NCBI GenBank assembly: GCA_003255025.1
Contig: QANY01012000.1
Location: 372,001-436,000 of the forward strand
Direction: 5' to 3'
DNA: 64,000 bases
From: Datisca glomerata
Taxonomy: Eukaryota > Streptophyta > Magnoliopsida > Cucurbitales > Datiscaceae
Each line of letters starts with the position of its first letter. The stretch's first letter is position 1. The translations under genes were made by a program, and so were the position numbers. The notes beneath the pieces are model-generated. The model was not told the origin of the DNA, searched no databases, and was given only the letters and a program-made list of their open reading frames with translations. This document shows positions 42,291-54,373 of the stretch, one piece after another.

Positions 42291-45200
42291 ATGAAGTACG
42301 TGTTGGTGACCGGAGGTGTTGTAAGTGGGCTTGGCAAAGGCGTCACTGCCAGCAGCATTGGAGTCGTCCTTAAAGCCTGTGGCCTACGTGTTACTTCCAT
42401 AAAAATTGGTTCGTTTTTACTTCATTTTCTTTTATCTGATGCTGTGTTTCTTATGACGTCTTATTCTGGTTGTTCTTTTTCTGAACGTGTTTTTACTCTG
42501 CGGCCTTCTGTTTTGGACGTACTGATAGTGTACCTGATTATTTTATTTTTCTTCTTCTTATGCTGTTTCAGATTTTAGTGTCGTGCGCGGATTCTTATTA
42601 GCGTTTGTAAATTACTGCTTTCGGGTTGATGCCTTTTCGACTCGCTTATCTGTGTGGACGTTGAGGGTGTCCCTTATTTAGAATTTCTAGATGCTACCTA
42701 CTTTAACTTGGACTCAAAAGGCATGTGCCTATGGCACGCGCGTGTCTTTGTTTTTGTCTGTTTGTTTTTTTTTCCACGAACATTCTCTGGTTCTCCTTGT
42801 TATATTGAACATAATAGTTGGAGAAGTTCTTAGCAAAGCTTGTTTGTCATTCTTTTATTCTTTTATTTTATTGGCGGAAGTTTTTATTTTTAGTAACAGA
42901 GGAGCTATTACAGATTTTATGGTGCCTCTGTGTTTTCTGAATTTGATTCTGTCTTAATAGTATGCACTTTTAAAATTTGCAGATCCATACTTGAACACAG
43001 ATGCTGGAACCATGTCTCCTTTTGAGCATGGAGAGGTTTTTGTACTTGATGATGGTGGTGAGGTATCGTCCTCCTCCAGTATAACTCTATATTGATCACT
43101 TACATAGGAAATAACTAATTGAAAATATACCATCTTACTATCCATTGTAGTTGTGGGAAATCTGAATTTTTTTTATACCTTCAAAAGTTCATACTTTGTT
43201 ACAACAGGTTGATTTAGATCTAGGAAATTATGAGCGATTCCTAGACGTGACACTTACAAGAGAAAACAACATAACCACAGGAAAGATATATCAGGTGCCA
43301 ACAAATATTTGATATGAGATTTGTTTTAGTAATATTTATTTTGTATCGGTATATTTATGCTAAATTTACAAGGTCTATAACTTGCTATTATTCTCTTAAT
43401 CTTTGACCAGTCTGTTCTAGATAAGGAAAGAAAAGGTGATTACCTGGGAAAGACTGTTCAGGTGATACTACTACATGTCATTTTTTTCGGTTACAAACAT
43501 AAAGATAAATATTGTGACGAAGGAGCTTCCTTGTCAGGTGGTTCCGCACATCACTGATGCCATTAAGAATCGGATTGAATCAGTAGCTCTTATCCCTGTG
43601 GATGGCAAAGAGGGTCCAGCAGATGTTTGTGTGATTGAATTGGGAGGCACTGTAGGTAAAGTTACACAAAACAGTGAGACTTATCCACTTCCTTTATATT
43701 TTCCATGTTTTGATCTCATAATGTTCTTTTCTTCTCTAGGTGACATTGAATCAATGCCATTCATTGAGGCTTTGAGGCAACTGTCCTTTTCAGTTGGTAA
43801 GATTTAAACACATGGTTCTCTACTCGCACACAAACACACGCACCCACACAACTAACTGATACATATATACATGCACACACACGCATGTATGTGAAACTAA
43901 CAGCTACATATATATTTGACTGTCAGTTCTGTACGATTTTTGATTGACACATGGATCTCAATCGTACATGCTTGTTACGTCCAATGATTATCTCTATCTT
44001 AGTTTAATTGATTTCTCAGGACAGGATAACTTCTGCCTTGTTCATGTGAGCCTGATACCGGTGCTTAGTGTCGTGGGAGAGCAAGTAATTATAATCCAGA
44101 AATTCAACCTATTCTTTTGATTTGCAAACGATTAGTATATTCTCAATTTTGTTTCTGTCCAGATGTAGCTTATTCGAATCATCTGCTTCCTTGGAATGAA
44201 CTTAACTCTCTGTGTGTGTGTGTGCAGAAAACAAAGCCTACACAGCACAGTGTCCGGGAACTAAGAGCATTGGGGTTAACTCCACATCTGTTGGCATGTC
44301 GATCTGCTCAGGTATACTTAATGCTTATAGTGCTTGTACTTGATGCCCGGGTAATATTTTTTGTATGCAGAAACTTGGGTCAGTTGTAGTGCTAGTATTT
44401 GAAGTTAAACTTTCCCTTGTTTTTCTCCTCTAATATCATTTTGATACTTTGAACATTTCTGACTAGTAGGATTTCACAACTTTACTTCTGCTCTTTGTGC
44501 AAAAAATTACTCCATGTTTAATTCAAGTTATTTGGTTTTATCTGATTTATGGCCATTTATAGTTGTTATATGATGGTTTCTGCCAAAGCATAGAATTTTA
44601 ATATATCTTAATGTTTTGAACTGTAATGCAGCCTTTACTTGGAAATACAAAGGAGAAACTTTCACAGTTTTGTCACGTTCCTGTGAGTTATTTAGTTTGC
44701 CTTGTTATGTCTTGATGAAACCATGTTTTCTTGCTTGGAAATTTCACGTTACCTTTATGGTCTTTCACAGGCTGGTAATATACTCAATATCCATGATGTT
44801 CCAAACATTTGGCATATTCCTCTCCTGCTTAGGGTGAGTTGGTAACAGTCATTTGCTTGTTATAGTTATATTATAATATCATACTAATGTGTGGTACTTA
44901 TTGACCATTCTTTGGAAATTGCTTTTGTTGCAGAATCAGAATGCTCATCATACAATTCTTGAACAGCTCAACTTACTCAGGTAGTATTCGTGTAATCTCT
45001 GGCATCCAAGAATTAATTTGATGTCCAGTTGACTTAGCTTCTCAATTTCTTAAGAATGTTCTGAAACCATGGTGAGCAATTAATAGATTCTACCACTCCA
45101 GATTGTCAGACTTCAGAAGTAATTCCCTAACAACAACGACATTTGATTGCGGATTAATTTTATTTTTGCTTAGTTAACATTGAGCTGCCAATTGAGAGAA

Positions 45201-48016
45201 TTCATTAGATTTGCAGATTAATATAAAACCATAAGTTGCAAATACATAACTGTGTTATTGTTCACTTGATTATTTGAAGTTCTGTTTCAGCATTGCTAAG
45301 ACTCCTGATTTACAAGATTGGACAAAAAGGGCTGAGACTTTTGATAATATCACCAACTCTGTAAGTGTTGTGAGTATGAAAAGTTCACTCTTTGAAGACC
45401 ACCTATCTTTTTTTATTATGCGTCTGGTGAAATGTGAATCTACTAATATTTTGCAGGTGAAAATTGCAATGGTCGGGAAGTATGTCGGCCTGACAGATTC
45501 TTATCTATCTGTTGTGAAGGTGTTATATAATCTCTTGTTCCACACGTAGTTTGTATATGGGAGTTAGAGAACTTTAGTTATCAAGGATAAATGAGTTTAA
45601 CATAGAAAACATTTTGATAATGGATGTCTAAGGATGAATGATATGTCTCGAGTTATTTATCTAATTATACCTGCAATGCTTGTTTTAATAGTTGGATGAT
45701 GGTTATCTGATTTTATATATTCATCATAATCAATATGTACACGTAGGAAAATATGTTAGATGTATTTGAGAAATAAAAGAAATTGTAAGATATCACTTTA
45801 AGTTTTCTTAGTGGCGAATTTGACTCTAACTTATAGTCGTCATGCCAAGTACTTCTCACATTATGTTGATCACATGCTGGAAATCCCTAATTTTGCTTGT
45901 AGGCTCTTCTTCATGCCTGCATTGCATGTTCTTTGAAACCATCAATAGACTGGATTGCGGCTTCTGATCTTGAAGATGACAGTGCCGAATCGGTAATGAG
46001 CTCAAGTATAGCATTACTCGAATATTTTGTCGCATCTCTCTTCCAAGCACAACATTATTTTAATTCTCCCCCTCTTATACAGACACCAGAAGCGCATGCA
46101 GCTGCGTGGGAGACTTTAAGGGTAAGCTCTGTCTAAATACTTTCAAGTTTCATATATATTCCTTTGAAATTTTTACTCTTTTTGGATCATAAGTTCATGT
46201 TTATTTTTTGAAAACATAGTATGCACGTAGTTAAACATTACTTAATCTTGTGATAGCTATTTGTTTGTTACTTTATATAATGTTGGCATATGAACCTATT
46301 AATAAAACATTTTCACTTCATATTGTTGAGACTTGGTTTTGGAGGAAATAAGGCTGTTTCATTTACTTTTTTCTTTGGAACACTTTCTGGCACAATCTAC
46401 ATTTTCAGAATGCAGCGTGTGTTCTGGTTCCTGGTGGATTTGGAGATCGTGGCGTGAAAGGAATGATGTTGGCTGCGAAATATGCGAGAGAGAACAAGAT
46501 TCCTTATTTAGGGATTTGCTTGGGGATGCAGATTTCTGTAATTGAATTTGCTAGATCTGTATGTAAACTTCTCCTTATTAACATATTCAATACTTTATTT
46601 GATAGCTTTTTCATCATATTGTAGATCATGGTTAACCCTACATACATTACTCGCTTTAGGTATTGGGTTTGGAAAAGGCAAATAGTGAAGAGTTTGACTC
46701 TGCTACACCTGATCGTGTTGTCATTTTTATGCCTGAGGTATGGATTTGTATGACAGACACATCTTTGCCTGTGGTTATATGTACATCCTGAATTCGAAAC
46801 ATCATCACTCTCTTAAACAATCATGTGTAGGGTTCAAAAACACATATGGGAAGCACAATGAGGCTTGGATCTCGAAGAACAATATTCGAGATTGCTGAAT
46901 GTATTACTTCACAGCTGTATGTGATTTATCCAGATACCATTCTCTCCGCTGAGTAGCACTGTATAAATGCTAATTGCAGATGGACAACTCATTCTAGTGA
47001 AAGGACGATTGAAGCATGTTTTGATGCTTATGTTGTTTGTTGTCCTTACAGTAAGAAATGGCGTGAGGGTTGTTTATCTAATTTCGGGTTATAGTGGAGG
47101 GTAGTTAATTAATCATGAGCTACTCATCTGATTGTGCAGCATATAGATTGTGCAGCTTTTGTGGATCTAAAATTCATTTCCTGCACTTTGGAGTATTAAT
47201 TTGATAGTTTGCAATTTCATACTTGCATTCGATTCCTTTTCCTGGTTGCTAGGTATCACAACTCAGAGTATGTCGAGGAACGGCATCGGCATAGATACGA
47301 GGTTGGTAAAATATGATTCTAGTGGACATCTAGAGTCTGTAGTCCAATTTTCTCATCACAGACATGGTATGCTGTTAAGCTAAGCTACTACGACAACATT
47401 TTGTAGGTAAATCCTGAGGTGGTTGGGACTTACGAAGAAGCTGGACTAAAATTTGTCGGGAAGGACGAGAGTGGAAAAAGAATGGAGGTGGGTTTTCTTC
47501 TTGGTGATATGGGATTGTTTCTTGAACTTGATCAACTTGAGGTTTTGCTTGAAATAAAATCAGCCATATTTGCACGAACAAGTTAAAAGTTTCTTGTTAT
47601 TTCCTTCTTACTTTACATTTACTTTAAGCATGGGTTGAAATTGTTCATGGTATCTCTTGAATCAAGTGGTGCTAGAGTAATAGCGTTATTATTTTTAATA
47701 AATCCTGCAGATTCTGGAGCTTCCCAGTCATCCATTCTACGTAGGCGTGCAATTTCATCCCGAATTCAAATCAAGGCCTGGCAGGCCATCACCTCTTTTT
47801 TTAGGTACTCTTTCTCTGTTTCCCCAATGATTGGTAATCAAATTCTGTGTTAATTTTCTCAACATCTGTAAGATCTACAATCTTAGTAGTTAGTACAATT
47901 GCCTTTCAAGTTCTTGGTTTCAGCTTAACTTAATATATGTTACCACTGTAGGTTTTATCTTAGCGGCGACAGGCCAGTTAGAAGCTTATATTAAAAGGCA
48001 TGACAATGGAAGATGA
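42291..48016 (+). CDS. CTP synthase (glutamine-hydrolysing), 22 coding exons
   Basis: Converts UTP to CTP with ATP and glutamine-derived ammonia, in the cytosol. Exons: 42291-42408, 42983-43062, 43208-43294, 43411-43461, 43538-43655, 43740-43796, 44020-44084, 44228-44311, 44632-44682, 44771-44833, 44934-44980, 45291-45360, 45457-45519, 45903-45992, 46083-46121, 46409-46558, 46660-46737, 46831-46916, 47253-47301, 47407-47487, 47711-47804, 47952-48016. Together 1686 nt, 561 residues, all introns GT-AG, usual length for plant CTP synthase. The N-terminal synthetase domain starts [17 protein letters not shown] with P-loop Lys16. The class-I glutaminase domain has PGGFGDRG at about 369-376, nucleophile Cys398 in YLGICLGMQ, and His525/Glu527 in VQFHPEF. 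Exon 18 ends at CT|GTATGT rather than 4 nt later, chosen to keep the ERHRHRYE frame. No break is seen; the gene looks functional. Confidence 0.95.
44205..44227. repeat. (TG)n microsatellite ending in a splice acceptor
   Basis: CTGTGTGTGTGTGTGCAG: the dinucleotide run forms the last bases of CTP synthase intron 7 and runs into the acceptor before exon 8. Confidence 0.8.
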
Positions 48017-50628
48017 TTAGCATACTGTCACCACCCTGATTCTCCCAAACCATTCTTTCAAGGTAGACCAGTGCTTTTAAGTAGCTTTCTATTTGTAGGA
48101 GAAAAGAGTAATTGGCTTTTTAATTTTAAATTTTTTTGTTGAATTTTGTGTCTGTTAGATTATGGTCATTTGCTAGATCACGGTCTAGTAAATGTTAATC
48201 TTAACGTTAGAATGCTATTAAATTTTTTTTACTAGACCGTGGTCTACTAGTCTTTTTTTTCCTATGAAAAAAATGACATTTTCATTAAAAATTTGTTTTT
48301 TTTTCATTTCTTGTGGTCCATCCTTGGGAATTTCTTTTTAGGATTCCCCCATTTTTAGCTCCAAAGTCCCTTCTTTTAGAATGCTCTGTAGTTGCAGATT
48401 GGAATCCCACTTGTCAAGCATGAGAGGTCCTAATTATATGGTTCACTACTCTAATTTGTTTTTGCTCAAACTCTGTTTCATGTTTTATTACAGAAAGAGA
48501 ATTTTTGATACTTACTGGTGGAATTAATCGGCTACATGTTTCGTGATGCGCTCCAAAAAGAGCCAAGTTCTTGCCGTTTTATCAAGTTAGTACGTCATTA
48601 ATTTGTATGAAAATTTGATTAGTTCCAGAAGCTGTTTGTTTTTCCCTGGCGACTGTCACATAAAAACTCTTATGTAATGTAGTGAGTTGTCAAACCTCTC
48701 CAACTCTAGATAGTGATTCAAATATTTATTGTGATTGTCACAATTTTATTCTTTCTTTCTTTTGTTGTTTCTTTAGAACTTATTTGTTTTTTTACCTTAT
48801 TTATTAAGCAGACGATTTGTTTATAAATAATGAGTCAAACATCTCAAAAAATTTAAAGTTGGGAGCTTATGTAATAAACTGCCAGTTTTAAGTTTTAACC
48901 TATTTTTAAATATAAATTATAGTATTTGTAGATTTTCTGTTATTATGTATAAATTATTATTGAAAGTTGGAGAAGGAGTTAAATATTGAGTTGCGTGATA
49001 AAGGTGTGCCTTGAGCTGCTAAAACTAGCGGATTCTACGCAACAAGTGATTTAATTGCATAAGTTTTGTAAGTACACGGGCTAAAATAACAAAAAAATAT
49101 TAGCTTACCTTTTGCCTTTTGATATTTTGCGCCAAGCTTTACCAATTAATTTCTATATAGAAATAAAAGGAAATAGGAAATATGATACTAATGATATATT
49201 GAATTTTTTACAAAAATGACAATAAAAGCATATTAGAAAGAAATTGTAGTATGAACTTAGATGTTAATTAAATATATGGTGACTAATATAAAACTAGAAA
49301 GAGTGTGTTTTGAAACCAGAAAGAATTACCTATAATTTTAGCAAATATAGGTTGATGTAATTTATCCTTTTTTTTGGCGACTGAATCAGAAGTTGCTTAT
49401 TTTTCAATCAACTAGGAAAAGATGTGGGCACTAAATCTATAATTAACTAATGTAATGAGATTTTTTAAAAAAAAATAACTAATTGTAATTAAAAAAGAAA
49501 ATATATGGTTTAAGAGAATAACTAATTCGTAGTAAACCTTTTGAAATATATACATGAAAATACCTAATACACATATTATGGGAGTATATTCGCTCAAGGT
49601 TGCATATACTTTGGCTTCTCATGCTCTTTCGTTAGACTCAGTTAATTTGCGATTTAATGCTCATAACTTTTTTAACTCACTAATTGACAATGGCTTTGTT
49701 GATTGTAATTCTTATAGATGTAAATGACTATTTTTTGGACTCTCATGCATTACTTTTCTAAGCCTACTTGTTACGTTTTTATTATCTTATAAATTTTGAC
49801 TATATGATATTTTATTAATCTTTTATTAATACTACTATCTAACACGTCACGCGATAAACTAAACAATAAAAATTAATTGATATAACATTTTAAAGATGAA
49901 ATGTAATTAAAATATACAATAGCTAAAGATATGTATAAAAATGGTATAGAGCATCACATGCTTATGGAATTCACAAAAACATATAGATTTCGTTTAAATA
50001 TATAATTGCTTCAAACACTATTTTTTAATTATATGTTTTAACTAATAATATTACTATCTGATTTAGTTTTAACATTTTTCATTGATTTGGTTTAATGTAT
50101 GTTAAACTTTGTATATAAATTATTAGGGTCATACAAAGCACGGAATTTTTAGGAATTCCAAAAAGTTAAAAGTGTCATTAATTATCTAATTTAAAATTAT
50201 TTACTTTATTATTAAATTTTACGAGGATAACTAAGGAATTTCATAAAATTATGGGATATTTATTGTCTAAAAATGTTTATCCCCTCTTATCCTATTTATC
50301 TATACTATATATAAAAGTGAAGAAGTTGGAGAAACATTTTTGGACAATGTACCTATTATTCCAATTATTCACATAAAATATTTTTTTAACTATTTATTAT
50401 CCCAATTGTTAATATCAAAAGTTCTTTAACTACTTTCGTTAAATTATAATATTTAATTATGTTTTCTCTCATTTTTAATTTAAAATCTTAAAAGACTAAA
50501 TACAGGTAGAAAATAAGTCTCAAATTAACTCAATAATTCTTAAGTTAGTATATCTTTATTGCATTTTTAAGTATAGATCTTAAAGGACTAATTACAATAG
50601 AAAAAATGTCTCAACCTAATATTATTTT
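48017..50628. other. CTP synthase 3' flank and AT-rich intergenic DNA
   Basis: The first few hundred bases probably hold the 3' UTR. A 20-bp inverted repeat lies at 48173-48250. Beyond 48700 the DNA is very AT-rich with no recognised gene. TCTATACTATATATAAAAGTG at about 50308 resembles a plant Helitron 5' end, but no matching 3' end was found. Confidence 0.5.
48173..48250. repeat. Inverted repeat (hairpin) downstream of CTP synthase
   Basis: CTAGATCACGGTCTAGTAAA (48173-48192) is repeated inverted as TTACTAGACCGTGGTCTA (48229-48246, continuing CTAG), with one or two mismatches and a loop of about 36 bases. It begins 157 bp after the stop codon, so it may lie in the 3' UTR or be a tiny foldback element. 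Confidence 0.7.
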
Positions 50629-53498
50629 TGTAATATCCCGACTCTTCGTAAATGAGCATTTTTGTAAAATTGATTTCAAAGATAAAATGATTTTAAAATT
50701 TGATTTTAAAAAGTGATTATTTGTAATGTTGGTAAAATAATTTTAGTTATATATGGTTTAGTTTAAATTTCAATTATTCAATTTTAAAATAATTTTAATT
50801 TATTTTATAAAATTTTAGCTCACTCACACCATATACTTATGTATATCCTAGTATTACCCTAACCCTATTTTATCCTTGATCAACCAATCTCAACCCTCAA
50901 TTGAAAATTACTCACACTACATGCATATACACCCTAAACCAACCTTTAACCTATTATATATATATATTCCAAAACAACAATTTCTTCTCTCGTAGCCTTC
51001 TTCTCCCCCTCGCAGCCTCTCCTCCCCCGCACAGCCACCTGCAGCCAGCAACTCTTCTCCTTCGTTGGTCTCTCTCTAATTGAATTTCGGTAATCTTCTC
51101 TTTCTCTCTTTAATCTCTCTCTCTCTGTTTTTGTCTCTCTTTCTCTTCCTTGCTTCGTCTTCCTCTCCCTGTTTCTCCCCCTCTCTATTTTCTCTTCTCT
51201 TTTCCTCTGCTTCTTTGTAAGCCTTTGTTGCTCTCCTTCCCTCCCTTTGTTTTTCTCTCTCAGCTATCCCCTTGCTCTTTCTTCATTCCCTCACTGTTTT
51301 TCTTTTCTTCCCCCCCTCTCTCTCTCGTTCTCTCTCTCTCTCTCTCTGACTCTCTCTGTATCCTTCTTCTTTCTCTCTCTCTCCCCCTTTGCTTCTGTCA
51401 TCACCAGTGGTTTATCACTGAGGCTCCTTTTCCCCTTCCCTCTCTTTTTCTTTCTCTCGTCCTCTGTTTCCCTCTCTCTATCTCTGTCTCTCTCTGCTTC
51501 TCTCTACATCCCTCTCTCTCTTCCCCTCTCAGATCCCCACATTGTTTTTCTTCCCCTCTTTGTTTCTCTCTCCTTCTCATTTTCTCTCTCTCTTCCCCTC
51601 TCTGTTTGTCGTTCTTTCTGTTCTGCAATTGGATCTTGCACCCAGTTGCTCTGTTCTGAACCGGTCCAGCTCACTCGAACCGGTCCATTAGATAAAATTG
51701 AACTGGACTGGTCTGAACCAGCCCGGTCTGAACCTTTTGACCCGAAACTTTAGCTTTTGAATCTGGACCCGATATATTATTTTCCGACCTCGTTCTGACC
51801 GTTTTGCACTGTTTTAATTAAATCTACATTTTCTATTTACATGATATTTAAAATGTGTTTATATTGTTTTATTTCAAAACAATTTAGTGATTATATTTTT
51901 TTAGGATTTCAGGTCATTAATTGTTTAATTCATTCTTCCGCTTCAGGTAAGTGGACTTATATAATGGTGTGACTTCTGTTGTCGTAAATGTATATGCTTT
52001 GTGTAAGTGAAATTATATCGTAACGTGACCCATGTGTGTGATAAATATATATGCTTGTGTAAATGAATTTACATGTGTTATTCTCATCAGCTTTAATTGT
52101 CTATAAGCATGTTACTTTCATAAATATGTTTGGGTAAATTGACTTATATAACGATGTGACTCTGATGTTATAATTGTATCATGTATTTGTCATCTGTTTA
52201 ACCATTTTTCGATAATTATTATATTTGGTTAATACTTTGATAATTGATTTCTGTTAAGTTATGAATGTGATTATCATGAGATAAATGTTCGAGTATGACT
52301 GATTTTGCGTCGTATGTTATCATGTTTGATTCTGTTATATGTATCAGTATGCATTATATGATTAATTTTTTGTCATACGTTGGATTCTACAAGTTATGAG
52401 GTTAATTCATTCAAGTGGTAATTAAGAAAAATATGAACTTAAGCATGACCTTTAGTTAACAAGAAATCAGGACTGTTCACGTTATGTTCTGTTAAACGAA
52501 TGGGGTGTCATCTGTTCACGCTTTCGTCACACATAGGGTGTCAACTGTTCATGTTTTGGTCATTAATTGGGTGTCATCTGTAAATATTTTTCGTTACTCA
52601 TGAGGTGCCATCTGTTCACGTTTTTCGTCACCTATGAGTGCCATCTATTCCGTAGCCCAATGAGTGTCATCTGTTTCGTCTCCCGATATGTGCCATCTGT
52701 TTCGTCGCTCAATTCGTCATGATGTGTTTCAGTTAACGTGTGATCAGCTCTGATTAGGTTGTTACTAGAGGATATGAAAAACCAAGATATGATTAAGATT
52801 GTTAAATGATTCTGTTTGAGACACGTGTTATCTGCGTGCTATGTAAAGCCATGTCATGATCAAGTACGTTATTTGATTTCATTTATGATATGTGTCAAGT
52901 TCAGTTATGTTTTGTCATGATCAAGTACGTTACTTTATTTCATTTATGTTATATGTCAAGTTCAGTTATGTTATGTCATGATTGTATTTATGACATGTGA
53001 ATGCATGTTATTATGTGAGTTTGCTTACTGAGTATTTTAAAATACTCATTCCCCCACAGTTAATTATGATGCAGGTGGTGATGGCGAGCAGCATGAGTGG
53101 GAGACTGCCATAACCAGTTAAATCAAAATTTATGTTTTCAGTTTATGATTTGATTAAAAACTTAAGAAAACGTTTTATGTTAAACTTGGTTATTCAAGTA
53201 ATTTGTTTTACGATATGATTTTCTACGAACTATGATGAGTGAACGTTTCATGAATTATAGATTTCAAGTTTTGACTTTATTTCAGAATATAATTCAATTT
53301 TTCGAGGTTTTATTAATTATGCATTTAAGACACTTTAATGCTTCTGCTATTTAAGGTTAGAGTTTTTCCCATCATAGTAAATTAAGGATTTTTAATTTGG
53401 AAATTTTCTCAAAATTAGGGTTTGTTTCGAATTGGAGTTTTCAAAATTGTGAAATTACACGTATGTTTAACTCTCAGGGATCGGGACGTCACAATTTT
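50624..53498 (+). mobile_element. Solo LTR (2865 bp) with perfect 5-bp target duplication
   Basis: The element 50629-53493 begins TGTAATATCCCGAC and ends GATCGGGACGTCACA, flanked by ATTTT on both sides (50624-50628 and 53494-53498). A TATA run, CCTATTATATATATATATTC, is at about 50950, followed by a long CT-rich leader (51100-51640). From the long LTR, the TGTAAY..CCCGA start and the CAGGTAAGTGG word near 51946 I infer a Ty3/gypsy chromovirus (Tekay/del-like) LTR. No coding region of 300 bp with a recognised domain is inside; the Ser/Leu/Phe-rich frames at 51150-51753 come from CT-rich DNA. Confidence 0.75.
52506..52705. repeat. 33-bp tandem repeat within the solo LTR, seven copies
   Basis: TG(T/C)CATCTGTTCACG or close forms start at 52506, 52539, 52572, 52606, 52639, 52665 and 52691. 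The first five are 33-34 bp apart, the last two spacings are 26 bp. Each copy contains TTCGTCAC or TTCGTC. Confidence 0.85.
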
Positions 53499-54373
53499 AG
53501 TTATTTTTTTTTATCATTTTCATGTGTATACTAATAAGTGAGCAATAAAAACAATAGTGGAAAAGAAAACTCCATTAATCAAAGGAATAAAAACACTTTA
53601 TATGTATAACTACGTAGCTTGTCTTGTCTTACTATAGATAAAAATGAATAAAATAATTTTTGTACAATTTTATCCTTACATTATTATTAAAATTTTTAAA
53701 TTATCTCTAACTGAGTATTAAATAACATAATAGTAATTAAGTTTTTAATTGATTAATTAATAGACATTGTTTCCATTTAAAGTTAGATAATTAATCTTTT
53801 TACATTATATTTTATCATAGAAATTATGATTAATTGTTACAATATAACACATAATATACAACAATGATGCACGGTGAGTGTAAGAAAAATTTCTAAAAAA
53901 TAATTTGATAAAAGAGAAAAATAATTTACAATTGAATTTAAGACAAATGTATTAATTTACATGTTAGACAAATCTCATATACATTTTTCTATATTAAACT
54001 TATAATGAAAACACATATATTAAGAAAAAATAAGTTTATATATGATAATAATATTTATAATATTTATATTCATATGCCACACGTTTTAAAAACTAAAAAC
54101 TATGATGTTTTTCCACACATAAATAACAATGATGTTTTTTCCATTTTTTCACTCTGCTTTATAGCAAAAAGAGTATATTGCCTCTGAAGAGTCATTTAAA
54201 CTGGGATACTATTTGGTGATATTCAGTTAATCAGAATCTAAAAATGGTTCCACAAAATCGATGTTGCGGTCCAAGAAAATTCAAGTTGGAATGAAGTTCA
54301 GATACTACATTTTCCCAAAGGAATCAAGCTATACACGAATTACCGTCTACAGAGTAAGATTCATTCAATCACA
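53499..54373. other. AT-rich intergenic DNA between the solo LTR and MED20
   Basis: Very AT-rich, with no recognised coding or RNA gene. The final 100-150 bp next to 54373 should include the MED20 3' UTR. Confidence 0.5.

Noticed and set aside
42270..42578. The open frame running from CTP synthase exon 1 into intron 1
   Set aside because: Only 42291-42408 is coding; the protein family continues in exon 2 at 42983 and a good GT donor ends exon 1.
50308..50330. Helitron 5' end (TCTATACTATATATAAAAG)
   Set aside because: No 3' hairpin with a CTRR end was found in the following DNA, so the element cannot be supported.
51150..51753. Two overlapping frames of about 168 codons, rich in Ser, Leu and Phe
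   Set aside because: They arise from the CT-rich leader of the solo LTR; both frames read the same low-complexity DNA.
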